Shown in pieces: positions 21,932-33,289 of a stretch of 64,000 nucleotides of DNA. The notes beneath the pieces are model-generated. The model saw only the letters and a list, made by a program, of their open reading frames with translations. It did not search any database and had not been told where the DNA came from. The stretch's first letter is position 1; the number at the start of each line of letters is the position of its first letter. The translations under genes and the position numbers were made by a program. The DNA is from Gnetum montanum (Eukaryota > Streptophyta > Gnetopsida > Gnetales > Gnetaceae): contig MNCI01002045.1 in NCBI GenBank assembly GCA_015680685.1, positions 209,234 through 273,233 on the forward strand. The letters run 5' to 3'.

Positions 21932-22419
21932 TGTTATTATTAATGATTTTATTATAGGTTTATATGAGAGTGAGTGGTAACTATTGTTAGTTTTCTTGGA
22001 TTTATTTGCAAAACCATTCAATTTGATTTAGAGTTAGGTTTAAGTGGTTTTATTATAAAAGCCCCAAACTCCATTCTAACTAGGCACAACTAGCATCCAT
22101 TAATTGAAAGAAAAAACTTTATTGGATTAGAGACTTGTGATAGTGTGATTATGATTTATATGACCATGTGTGTGGTTTTTTGGATAGCTATGTGCATGTT
22201 TGTTTTATTTGGTTTTATGCTTTGGTTTTGGAGGTAAGATTTCTTGGTTCTTTTTCTTTTCTTTAGTTTAATAAGTTTTTATATTTATGATTAGAAAAAG
22301 GATTTTTGTGGAATTCTATTTTTCTATAAAATATGTATTTATTGTGCTCAAATGGATATAGGCATTTATTAACAATGATTTTACTAGTTTCTAACTAATT
22401 TTTAGTCTTCTAATAATGA

Positions 22420-22500
22420 AGTGTTAACTTAGTGGTACAAGCCTTAACTTCATAATCCTAGGTTACAAGTTCAATTCCAATGGACAAAAATAAGTTATAA
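22420..22500 (+). repeat. SINE-like tRNA-derived head, candidate 1
   Basis: TAACTTAGTGGTACAAGCC resembles a pol III A box (tRNA D arm). About 45 bases on, GGTTACAAGTTCAATTCC resembles a B box (GTTCRANNCC). No cloverleaf or anticodon stem is evident, so a SINE remnant is more likely than a tRNA gene. Confidence 0.4.
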
Positions 22501-23284
22501 ATTAAAAAATTATAAAAGATATTCTAAATCTAGTCAAATAGATCAAAGGGGTCTTAATGGATGCAAGTAAAAATTTTAGTTTCATATATTAATGTATAGT
22601 ATCATGTAATTCTTAGTTTTAGGACTTTGTGTTATTTTGAATGTCAAATAGGATTTTTGCAGGTTTTTTCTTGTTTAATTCAAGTTTTGGGCATTTCCCC
22701 CTTAGCCCTTGGCATGTACATGAGCATTGCATTACCATTGTGATATGGTTTTGATCACTTGACTATGTGGGAACATCTAGGTATTGTTTAAACTTCGTTT
22801 TCAAGTGTAATTGATGTTTAGTAGCAACTACAAATTTATCATAGGTTGTGGTTGAGATGTTGGCCTAGACCACAAGTTGTGATTAGGTTGTGTATAACAA
22901 ACCATGGGTTGTGATGGCATCATGGTCATGGTTAGGGCCAAATTTTGAAAGATGAGTCTCAAAGTTTACATTTTCTATTTAAACCTTGTCAATTAAAAGC
23001 CAAGGCATTTTGTATTTTGACATTTAATGTCATTTTTATTGTTATGCATGAAATGGTATAGATCATGGATTGTGATGAGGTTATGATTTACCATTTTCAT
23101 TGTTCCTTGATTTTTGTGTCATTTAAGTTACTTGGGATGAGTTTTTGGGTCATAGTCTAAGTTGGTTATGGATTTTGGATAGAGTTTAGTTTGAAGATTT
23201 ACCTTGTTTAAGCTTTTTCCTTAGATCCATGAATGTTCAATAGTGTGGGCTTGGTTGTGATGTTTTAATTATATCATTGTTACT

Positions 23285-23375
23285 TAAAAAAAAGCTAGCA
23301 TTGGGTTGCATGGCCAATTAGTGATGGTCATCCTCAAGTTACATGTTTGACTCCTACTAGGATGCATTAGTAAGC
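23285..23375 (+). repeat. SINE-like tRNA-derived head, candidate 2
   Basis: TGGCCAATTAGTGATGGTC (A-box like) is followed by ACATGTTTGACTCCTA (B-box like). The layout is the usual one for plant tRNA-derived SINEs. End points are not defined. Confidence 0.42.
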
Positions 23376-25739
23376 CTTTTTGTCATTGGCCTTGTTACTT
23401 CAAACTTGTTCTTTTACAATCTTATGAATAATATTTTCATAAATTAAACATTCAACATTCAACTCATGGCCATAAACAATCTAAAGAATGATATAACCCT
23501 CATTAAATCAGTGATAATGTAAAGAAGATGCATACTTCACTTATTAAATATGGACTTAGTCTACTTCTCATGATCTAAAAATGATAGGGAATGATAAGCT
23601 ATAGAAAATTTGATAAATTTTTTTGTAATGACAATAACTGAAAAATATAAGAGAATGGTAGTAATGAAACATTTAGGAGACTAATGTGTGGAAAAGGATT
23701 TAGGGTTACCTTCCCTAAATAATAAAGAATACTTTATCTGTTTCAATAGCAAATAATACCTCCTGTGAAGGATCGGAAAATAATTTGATTACAATGCAAA
23801 AGTACATAAAATAAAGGATAAGATTTGAAGGTTTCAAATTAGTTTTTGGCCTTAATTTTGGAGTTAAAATAGGTTATAAACAACAAATGTTTATGTGTTA
23901 TAGATGGTAGAATGGATGAACAACTTGCCAACAATGTTGAATATAAGATTAGAGCTATAAGTATTGTTTCTTGAGGCCATATGATTAGTGACACTAATAC
24001 CAATGTTGACACTAACACTAGTATCAACAATGATGTTAATGTTAATAACAAGGTGAAGGACTTTATGAAGAATAAAAAAAATGCTAAGAAATACCTAACA
24101 GAGTTCTAGGATGTTACTAATGACCAAGGAACAATTAATGATAGTGTTAATGATGCTCTCTTCACTTAAAAATCCAAGAAGATGGCATTGAATCTAAAAA
24201 AGTTGGCCTCAATTGAGTGTCTGAACTTAGTATTTTTAGGTTTAGAATTGCCAAACTCTGTGAGATTCGAAAATGGCAACTTGGAGTTCACATTTAGTTA
24301 ACTTAGAGTTTGCAAAATTATGCTAAAGATGATACTAATATTGAGAGTAATATCAGCATCATTGAAGCACTAGTGAGACCTGAAATCTTAGTTTTGAGCT
24401 CTTTGAGCTACTGATGATGCTAGTCATCATTGGGATTATAATAGGTGATTATCAGAAGCCTACTAGGATTAGAGATGATGTTAGTGGTGTAAATTTTAAT
24501 GATGACACATAGTAATAGTGTTACCTACAAGAACACTAACATAATCTTACAATTTTAGATGACGTTTGACAAAACTGCATACTGGTGTTGATCTCCTCAA
24601 AGTTATGGCATAGTAGAAGGCCTTAGGAGGAGAATACACCATGATTTTTGGCCTTGAGAAGTGTGAAGGTTTAGAGTTGAAGGATACTTTACAATGTCAT
24701 ACTTGGACTTGCTCAGTTGATGGAATACTAAAAATTTGGGTATAACATTGCCTCCTCTTGATGGATGCTACTAAGATGATTGAAGGAAGATCTATCAAGA
24801 AGAAGATGAATGAATAACTTGATGTGATGAGGGAATAAAGGTTAGGATATTATCCATACACCTGTCATGAGGATGATTCTATATTACAAAAATGAGACAT
24901 TGAATAATCCTATACACATGATGGTAGAAATGATGCCATTAATGATTTTTTAATCATGTTCCACTTAAACTCTTAACACATCCTTACCAAAATAGAATAA
25001 AAACGCTTAATTCTTATTAATGTATTAAAAATAATGGTAAGAAGGAAAATATATAGGAGGAGAGTTAGAGGAAGAATGAAGAAGTAAGAGAACAAATAAA
25101 TTGTAAATGTTTGAAATTGAGAAAGTAATAAAGTGGAATGAAAAATAAAGAACATTACCTATGCACCACGTTTAGGTGCTTCACTCTAGAAATGGAGCCT
25201 AGCTAGATTCCATACTCTATTGATATTGATCATTATTGAGTTTGATGATTCCATTCTTGTTCTGCTTGAACACTCATAACTCTTCACATATAGCAAATTT
25301 CCTAGAAAAATCTTTACTATTAGTATGTTGTGAAAGAAACATTAGGAGAATGGGACAAGTAGCAATAGTGGAAGATAGATTAAATTGTGTAGAAGGATTA
25401 TAAATAAATGATAGTAGAATAGAGATAAAGAGAATGTGATGAAGAGCATAAGTAAAAAAGAATAAAAAATAATGCGATAAAATGTAGCTAAGAGGATAGA
25501 CAGGTTAAATAAAATTTATTCATCTTTTTTTAGATGTATCACTTCTTAAGATAGGATCAATTAACAAGATCTAGATATTGATTCCCATTTGAGTCTACCA
25601 AATAATACACTTAATTTTCAATACTTTGATAACAATAAAAAGACCTAACCAATTTGGAGAGAAATTTTAATTTTGGCATTTTGGAAATACTATAGAACAA
25701 AATCATCTTCTTTGATTTCTTTGAGTCAAACATGGTTGT

Positions 25740-26270
25740 TGATGTCAAGTTAATATATCATGTGCAATATCGCACCTCTATGATATTGTAGCTATAATGT
25801 TATATACTTTCATATGATATCATAGATATAATGTATTTGGAATAGATGAAGTCTATAAATATCTTCCACCTACCATATTAAATTCACTATTTGGTTAGTA
25901 GTATAGCCAGATTGTTGTAGTTTATTTTTGTAGAAGTTAGAATAGTTCCTGAATGTTTACAATGTAAACTTGAGTTAATTGATGGACTCTTATAGCACAA
26001 TTCATGATGATAATAGGATTGAAATAAATTTACGTTTATTATAGCACATTGACTTAGCTTAATATTTTGCTACTTGCAATTTATTTTCATTATCACTTAT
26101 GTTTGTATGTTTAGATTAATATTTTATGTTCAAAATGCATGTTAAGTATGAAGAATGAGTACGACCAACTTTGAGCATAAACACTTTAATATTTGATAAT
26201 CCCAGTAGTGTTATCACTTGGTATGTTCAACAATGTATACTTGGTAACCTAGCAATAATAGTATGAGTTC
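25740..26270 (+). repeat. Degenerate LTR of remnant element C
   Basis: It is plus-oriented and colinear with the LTR of B: GCAATATCGCACC and GATATCAT blocks, TATAAATA at 25854-25861, then GAATGAGTACGACC, GAGCATAAACACTTTAA and CTTGGTAACC. It is truncated at its 3' end, with no PBS. Confidence 0.7.
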
Positions 26271-26282
26271 CTAGTTCCAAAT

Positions 26283-26446
26283 ATCTAATGTATTCGAAAG
26301 TATTTAACTCTAACATCTAATGTATTCGAAAGTATTTAACTCTAACATCTAATGTATTCGAAGGTGAAGTATGATGTTAGAGTTGTGGAACTAGCAATAA
26401 TAGTATGTTTAACAAATATCTAATGTATTCGAAAGTATTTAACTTG
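26283..26446 (+). repeat. 32-bp tandem repeat made from a piece of gag
   Basis: Units starting ATCTAATGTATTCGAAAG begin at 26283, 26315 and 26347 (period 32), with a further copy at 26417 that runs straight into gag. The block CTAGCAATAATAGTATG is also duplicated (about 26250 and 26391). The last unit encodes YSKVFNLRKK, matching the FRVVNLR part of gag in G and VFNLRK in A. Confidence 0.8.
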
Positions 26447-27290
26447 AGGAAGAAGATTCAAGAGTAGAAACAAGATAACCATGAATTCCTTAATGTAGCC
26501 TTGGATGAGTACTATTCCTTATTGCATAGGTGCTTAGGTCATGACTTCTCTCAATAGGGATAGTTAAGGTACATCATAGATAAACAATGAAATAAAACAT
26601 GAAAGGATTTTAAGATTTATCCCTAAGGAAGTCTTTTAGAGATGAGAATTCATTAGATTCAAAGATTGATTAATCAGGCAGTAAAAGAGGAGGGAGAATT
26701 GAAGAATAGAAAAAGCACAGAAGAGCATAATAGAGATCTCTCTTTTCATAAAAGAAATATATGTGCATGTGACAGAAGGGGGAATGAAGATCCTATGAAG
26801 GAGGTAATTTAGTAAAATACTTTAATAATCCAAAAATCTATGTCAGAAATTACGATAAAGGTGGAAAAATATGGGAATTAGTGGATGAAAAGTTTACCAT
26901 CATACTCAAAATAATGAATAAGAAAACAAAGCAAGCATTTGCATGAGATAAGAATAAGAAGAAAAGAAATAGAGAAGGACATATATAAACAAAAAGAAAA
27001 AGTTGTTTCTATGGAGAAGGTTACTGATTCAGATAATGATGATGAATGTAACTTGTGCCAATATGAATATTCTAAGGAATTTTTCCTTATTATGTCACAT
27101 TTGCAGGAGTTAGGAGTGTATGCTTTGAATCCTAGGTCCATTAAAAAATAGATGCTCATGAGATTGCCTTATCTGTAAGGTAACTACATGCAATTTCACA
27201 ATTAATAATACTATTTAAGTGGAGTTCCATCTCAACCTTAGAAGTTGTATTACCAGTGGTAGGAAAATCCATAGTTGTAGAAGATGTCAC
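26444..27290 (+). pseudogene. gag: gag of remnant C (3' part, broken)
   Basis: LRKKIQE then HEFLNVALDEYYSLLHRCLG and LINQAVKEEGELKNRK align with the gag of B and G. Further on ECNLCQYEYSKE and MSHLQELGVYALNPRS match the zinc-knuckle block and the VYALNPR motif, but His and the last Cys are lost. Numerous stops. The N-terminal gag half is missing and replaced by the tandem repeat. Confidence 0.78.
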
Positions 27291-27869
27291 CACCAAGGCA
27301 ATAGTATTCTTATAGGCAACCAATCCTCATAGATATTATGTCCAACAACTTGTTTTTCCTAATGGTATAGCTACTTAAGTTAATTTCTCCCTCTATTATT
27401 ATTCACTGGAATTCCATAGGCCTTCCACTCGTAGAGCAAAATCATGTTCCTATCCTTTGCATCCACCATTCATGCATCTTCAATAATCACATACTTCACT
27501 TTCTCCAATGTAGCCTCCAAAAATGCTAGTTAAGATACCTCCACAACCACATCAAAAAATGCTAGTAGAGTCGTAACTATGTAAGTGGATGACCATTCAA
27601 ATGGTCCCAAGAATAAGCTTTGAAAACACCCTTTTTTTACATTTTCTAGTTCATCTAAATCCATATAAGCATCATTGGATGTGGATCCCGCATGAACATT
27701 AACAACCTCCAATATCTCACATGTACCTCTTTTAAACCAAAGTTTAAATGTGAAAACTATCATGTTAATATACACTATTATTAATTAGATAAAAGTAGGT
27801 AGTCTTTCTAGAGAAACAACAAATCATGGAAGCCTTCTCATTTACTTAGAGATTGCTAGAAATTCATTT
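27291..27869 (+). other. Remnant C, between gag and protease
   Basis: This is where the Pro/Gln-rich gag tail would be. Only scattered similarity is seen (PPPRQ near 27285) and no usable frame. Confidence 0.4.
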
Positions 27870-28207
27870 TGCAAATCTTTGTTAGACTCAAGTTCTAGTG
27901 TAAACTTAATCTCCAAAGAGATGTATAAAGCATGGACCTTATTTCCACTTAGAAAAGATAACATTAGATTGGAGCTTATAGACCAATCCATCGTTATTTA
28001 TTTGGGATAGGTTAAAGACATTATGACCACCATTAGTGGAGTGATCCATATAAATAACTACAAGGAAGAGTTTTTCATCATTATGGTAAGGGCTTAGCTA
28101 AGCACCATTGATGTTAAGCTTAGAATTACACACATATCCTTGGAAATTTCCAAGGAGAATAAACATGAAGAAATTGAGCCTAACACAATAGACATAATGA
28201 ATATTTA
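27870..28207 (+). pseudogene. pro: Protease of remnant C (active site altered)
   Basis: KSLLDSSSSVNLISKEMYKA is followed by NIRLELIDQS, VKDIMTTI, INNYKEEFFIIMVRA and SLEISKEN, colinear with the D protease. The active site reads DSS instead of DSG. There are only two internal stops, so this segment is less damaged than the C gag. Confidence 0.8.
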
Positions 28208-28824
28208 AGATTAGTTAATACAAGTTAGTAGAGTTACTTAATAAATTTTAGACTTGTCAGGTATTTATATATGCAACACCATGGTAGTGTTACATATTGT
28301 GATGGTGCAAGATAATATTCATAGTGTGACATAATATAGACCTTACTAAGAATGTTAAGCTTGATAAAATACACCAAATCTTCAACACCATTTCTCAGCT
28401 TGATATTTGGAATAAAAATATGCTTTTCCATCTAGTATTGTTCCATGATTATTACAATATAAGTGATAAATAAACAACTCTTATAAATAACTTTTTCTAC
28501 TATACAATATAAATCAAGAATTTATTATTTATCATCAATGATTATGAAGTAAAATCTCTTAATGGAATTCCTTAAATTAACTAGTACAAGCTTGCATCGT
28601 ATGATTAAGCAAAATAAAAAATCTTGATTAGTAAATTAATATTTTTAAAGTATAAAATGATGATGAGAAAATTTCTTTTTCTTAGAACATGTTATAAATT
28701 ATTTTGATCTTTAATATTTCTTAAGATGTAAGAAAGAATGGCTAAAAATGGTAGGAGTGATAATCTTTTTCAAAATATATTATAACATAAAGAAAATACT
28801 AACCATAAAAAAAGAAAACATGAT
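28208..28824. other. Flank of element D, nothing recognised
   Basis: AT-rich, no recognised coding motif. It ends with GTCAT (28825-28829), the left target-site copy of element D. Confidence 0.5.
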
Positions 28825-28829
28825 TGTCA
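28825..28829. repeat. Target-site duplication of element D, left copy (GTCAT)
   Basis: The identical GTCAT follows the distal LTR at 63227-63231, 34.4 kb away. Confidence 0.8.
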
Positions 28830-29057
28830 TTAATGAGTGGCAAGTAGACCCTACACCCAATGATACAAATCATAAGCATTATGCATGATTTGATCAAATT
28901 CCAAGGACTTCTAGGTTTTAATGTATGTTGGTCTAGGAGGTGAATCAACTGTCGTAATTGTTGTCTTCCTAGTTACACTTGTGATTACAAGGGTATGGTT
29001 AAGTATAACTAAGACGTATGATTTTTATCATTTTTTATCTTTTTATGTTTTAAGTCA
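28830..29057 (-). repeat. Truncated 3' LTR of element D
   Basis: TAATGAGTGGCAAGTAGACCC to TATGTTTTAAGTCACC matches the first 230 bases of the D 5' LTR (from 62487). It then joins the aORF tail directly; the rest of the LTR and the PPT are deleted. Confidence 0.82.
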
Positions 29058-29058
29058 C

Positions 29059-31625
29059 CTAAGGCTCTTGAGGGTTAAAAGGACCTTCTGATTCCTCAGG
29101 TGCACATGGTGGTTGAGGCGATTGTGGTTGTCCCACAATAGCTACAACTTTTGGTGAAAGATGAAAGGCATTCAACATTGCCTTCATCTCCTCCTCCTTG
29201 CTTTGGGGATCAGTGACAGTCCATGTAGCTTTGCCAATGTGGGCTGGAATGGGAATTTCCCATGGATAGAGCACTGTAGGAAATAGCTCCTTAACATTCA
29301 TGAACTAAGTAGCAAATTGTTTACATTCAATATCGAACACTCTGAGTGCATTGCGTAGCTTCTAGTAATTGTTCATCTAGTTAGCCAAGTTCTCAGCAAT
29401 TGATCATTGATTAGTGAACTTCGCATTGAGAACCTTGAGTTCAGCATTGACAATCTTAAGCTTATTCTTGGTGTCTTTGTGATACTTAAACTCTACCTTG
29501 TACAACAAGTATGAGTTGGCCACTTGCTTCTCTAGTTTTGACTATGGCCTATCGATGGTCAACATCGCTAGATTTGCATAATGGATATTGGCAAGCTCCA
29601 TGTACTCTATCATCTCCTCGATCTGTAGCTCTTTTATGCAAATCTCCTCTTTGTTATAGTCATTAAGCTCATTAAAGATAGGCTACCAGATATCACCTCC
29701 TTCCTTGAGTTGTTGGAGGGCCTCATTGATTTTTTCCTTTTTCATCTAAATGTGCTTTTCATCTATTTCTTTCTGTAGGCCAACCTAATCTCTATAATGG
29801 TTCTTGACTTTCTCAAATTTGAGAGCCTCATTCTTCCAGGTGGCTATCTCTATTGTAGATTTTTGGTGAAGGGCTCAAACTTCCTCCATAGAGAGATTTC
29901 TATTTTCTACTACTAATCTTCTCAATTCATTGTTTGCTTTAGTTAGCTACTCTTGTTGTTGACTGATAAAATCTTGCATTTGCTACTTCTACACATCAAC
30001 ATTCCATAGGCGATGATTCTCTGTGGTGAAAATTACATTCTCATGGTACATTTGGACCAGGTCCTTCCAAGTGGTGTACATTTTAGCATTGGCCATGGAC
30101 AGGTTAAAGATGGTTGTCTCCTTCTTATTCTTAACCTTTTTAAGCTTGTCTTCAAGCTACTTGAAGGCTTCATCCTATGTTAGTGCAAGGTTGAGAAATT
30201 TGGGATCAACAAGGTGGGCTCTTAATTTAGCAACCTTCGTAGCCAAGTGTTGGTTTTTAGCTCTGGCTATTTCAATTTTTCCCTCTAATATGATGCATTT
30301 GTCTCTTGCTTCTAGTAGCTCAAAATGGGTTGTAGTGATGATATCTGAAAGATTGATGACATCTAGAATTAGTTGCCTGATTCCCACTAGTTTGTCTAGC
30401 AACTCTTCATGCTGGGCTACACTTAATCTATCGCTAAGAGTTCTTGTGGATGTTTGTACATATTTTTGTGCAAAAGCATTTAGTATAGATGTCACAAGCA
30501 CATTTAATGCTTCAACAATCTTATCAGCAACAATCTCTACCATTGTCTCCTACCCATGGTGTTGCATCATCAAGATAGTTGCCTCCTTTGTCCTCCTCCA
30601 GACACATCAAAAAAGTAGCAGCATTCCTAGAGATTTTTCGAAATTGCTATTACTAAGAAAGAGATACCATTACCTCTCGAGCATCAGGATTTGATCTTGT
30701 AAGTAGCTGTATTTTTTGGGTTGAAAAAATTGGCCCACCTCCTTCCATCTGGTTGATAGTTTAAGCCACTTCATTAAGGTGGCTGATCACTTGACAATAC
30801 ATAGATTAATCACCACCACTCATTCCTGCTCGTTGCTCCTACTCTCGTAAGAGCTACTCTTAGATCTTATGCATGCACTAGAGGATAGTGTGGGAGTTTG
30901 ACATTGTTTCATGAGTAGATGGTGGTTGTTGTTCCTCTTCTTGGATGACTTTAGCAGGCACCTTGTCCTTCATCATCTTTGCCTAGGAAGCAGATGGAGT
31001 GTGTCAGACAACATCATTTGTATAGTGTGTTATATCTTCCCTCTTGCATAATTTCTAGATGAGACATGGAAAGAAGAATATCTTCCTTCCACATTCATTT
31101 TCTTTAAATCACTTCTCTATCTTAAGATAGATTAGTTGTGGAAGGTTGATTGAGAATCTACTGCTTAGAGCAACACACACATGGGTGGAGAAGGCTATGA
31201 TCTTGCTTGGCCTAATTGTTGGATTAAGGTGAAAGGTTGTAATATTGAAATATGCACATTTCACCATGGTTAGTGCATCAAAATCCTTGTGGTCTACTCT
31301 ATAACACTGCTACGTCCATTCCTTCTTAACATTAGGATATGCTTACATAAAAATTTCAGTAAGGTTGGCCCTAATTTCTAGTAACCCAAGGATCTCTGCA
31401 ATGGCTTTCACCAAGTAAGACACTAAAATGTCCTTGATCTTGACCATTAAACTGGCATGCTGATTGTTCCAAAACAAGTATGTTTCTCCCATGTACCACT
31501 CCCCACTGGAAGTGATTATGGACCACATGGGAGAGTTCTACAATTGAGTCCTAACTTTTAAAGGTGCAAACTCCAAGAAAGGTTCAAAGTTTAACACTTG
31601 GAGCATGGATTTTTGGACCTCCTTG
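29059..31625 (-). pseudogene. aORF of element D (broken)
   Basis: The GAWYLGETY-type domain is GEWYMGETYLFWNN (about 31490-31410), followed by AIAEILGLLE. The coiled-coil entry 30175-30543 is open for 122 codons (VAQHEELLDKLVGIRQLI, VINLSDIITTTHFELLEA). The tail at 29059-29301 is open for 80 codons with LFPTVLYPWEIPIPAHIG and a Pro-rich end. The last two pieces are in the same frame; the first is shifted. Its N-terminus is shortened relative to B. Confidence 0.75.
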
Positions 31626-31639
31626 CAATTTGCTAAGTG

Positions 31640-31690
31640 TTCATGAGTATGTATAGGCGTTTTTACCTTGCATCGATGGGGTCCTATTGG
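31640..31690 (-). promoter_or_regulatory. Remnant of the internal aORF promoter in element D
   Basis: The minus strand reads GACCCCATCGATGCAAGG, close to GGCCCCATCGACGCATCC in the U3 of element G. It is followed by CCTATACATA where G has CCTATAAATA. The aORF begins soon after, so the leader seems to have been shortened by deletion. Confidence 0.4.
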
Positions 31691-33260
31691 TGAGTGAGAT
31701 ACATATACGGTGTTCCATCCACGAAGTTGTTCTAGAAAATCTTTTCCACTTAAATATCTTGAAAATTACAAGGAGTTTTTGCATGAAGTTAGAGTCTATG
31801 GAGAGCCAGAAAAGTTGTGAACATGATGAAATGCTAGAAGAGGACTTGGAAATTCGTAAAATTAAAGAATTTGATTGGAGAATGAAATTTTATTAGAGAA
31901 AATGCCTTAAGGAGTAGACAATTGGATGTAACTGATGGGGCACACAAAAGATTTAAGTACAAAAATGCCTAATGATAAGGAACTTAACAAACCTAACATA
32001 AAGGTATGTAAGTGGGTCCTCCTCATAGCAGGCTCATGCCCTTTTGCTCTTGCATAACTTGAACTAAGGAGTTCATGAGCCTCATAATTGATTGATGGTT
32101 ATGAAAAGTTAAGGACTAAATGTGGAAGAATCTACCTAAGAATTTCAACATATCTAACTAAGACATTGAACAAAACATGGAAACTAGCAGTGAGGTGAGT
32201 TATGAAAAGTATTGATGGATGAGAGAGAAGATGGAATGGAGTTCTAAATTGTGGTCACATAAAGTCCCTTGTGGATCTTATGGTTAAATGACTCGATAAA
32301 GTCCATCCTTAGTCTAGATCAAAAGCAACCACTTTCGGTGACTTTGCATCATGACTCTAAGACCAGACCACCCCCTCAAGATACAAGAATGCTTCCATAG
32401 ATTAATCACCATTCTATATTAGAGAAGAAAAGAAAAGCAAGAAGTGAGAAAGGACCTTAGTTAGAGGGGACCTTCAGGCATGGGTAACATGTCTTTCTAG
32501 TCCCATAACTAGTGCTTGTAGCCTATTATTTCATCTAAGGGATGTGCATTGAATTCTCATTATGTTTTTTTTTTTGAATTTTATGTTTTTATGGATTTTT
32601 GGATGGCAACCACACATTGAAAAGGCTTATTAACTTCCTGTTATTGGTTGATAGGGAATCGTAAGAAATTCATGAAAAAACAATTGCACTCGGGTAAGTA
32701 GAAAGGCATAGAGGGCATTGAATCCCCTTGAAGTCACACCCTTTGCAAACCTTTGAATCTTTTCCAAGTTTGAAAACCACCAAGGTCATAAGTTCATTAA
32801 AGTTTCATTAATGAAAAAGGAATCTCACATTTCCAAAACAAGGAAGACCATAGAGTTGTTGGATGGGTGGATGACATGGACTCATTGCCTATTCCATGAA
32901 AAAGAAACTTTGTCTTAGTCATCAATCATCAAAATTCAAAAATAGAAATCAGACATTAGCAATAAAAAATGTTAAGTACAAACCACCATTAGCAAATAGC
33001 TACAGCATCATAGTGTGTAAAACAATAATAAAACACTCCAAAAATAAATTGTAAAATATTCAAGAAAGTTAAAACATACCAATGATGTTGTAAAACAAAA
33101 ATTGGAAAAAATAATAAAAAAGTGTAAAACAAAAAGGTGTAAAAATAAAGAAAGTGTAAAACAAAATGTGTAAAAATAAAGAAAGTATAAAATAAAAAAG
33201 TGTAAAACAAAAAAAAGTAGACAAACTAAGGAGCCACTTTTATTGATTAACATAGATGGC
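31691..33260 (-). other. Element D spacer between integrase and aORF
   Basis: Noncoding and colinear in parts with the A spacer (13.7-14.3 kb and 4.98-5.15 kb). It contains the A-rich tandem tract at 33005-33225. Confidence 0.6.
33005..33225 (+). repeat. A-rich degenerate tandem repeat (GTGTAAAACAAAA)
   Basis: About eight imperfect copies of GTGTAAAACAAAA, some alternating with AATAAAGAAA. Element A has one comparable copy near 14570, so the array expanded in D. Confidence 0.75.
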
Positions 33261-33263
33261 CAT

Positions 33264-33278
33264 CTCCCCCACAACTGA
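33264..33278 (-). other. PPT-like tract downstream of integrase in element D
   Basis: The minus strand reads TCAGTTGTGGGGGAG, nearly the terminal PPT core, but lies over 4 kb from the LTR. Confidence 0.45.
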
Positions 33279-33289
33279 GTTGAAAGTAG

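Larger units (their letters stand above)
21932..25739. other. AT-rich region without recognisable genes
   Basis: No coding frame of meaningful length or recognised protein motif is visible on either strand. The segment 23980-24060 has a short repetitive run of GACACTAA / AATGTTAATG. Two tRNA-derived SINE-like heads lie at 22420-22500 and 23285-23375. The rest looks like old, heavily decayed repeat DNA. Confidence 0.5.

Noticed and set aside
281-21936. Target-site duplication for element A
   Set aside because: TAATG on the left and TGTTA on the right do not match, so no TSD is claimed.
22420-22500. Functional tRNA gene
   Set aside because: A-box and B-box like blocks exist, but no acceptor or anticodon stem pairing could be made.
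24973-25155. Minus-strand Phe/Leu-rich frame resembling a membrane peptide
   Set aside because: It is an AT-composition effect with no homologue, motif or context.
26283-26446. CRISPR-like repeat array
   Set aside because: It is a contiguous tandem repeat without spacers, derived from gag, in plant DNA.
30023-30694. 223-codon plus-strand open frame, hydrophobic and Ser-rich
   Set aside because: It is the antisense of the coiled-coil part of the element D aORF, which has clear homologues on the minus strand.
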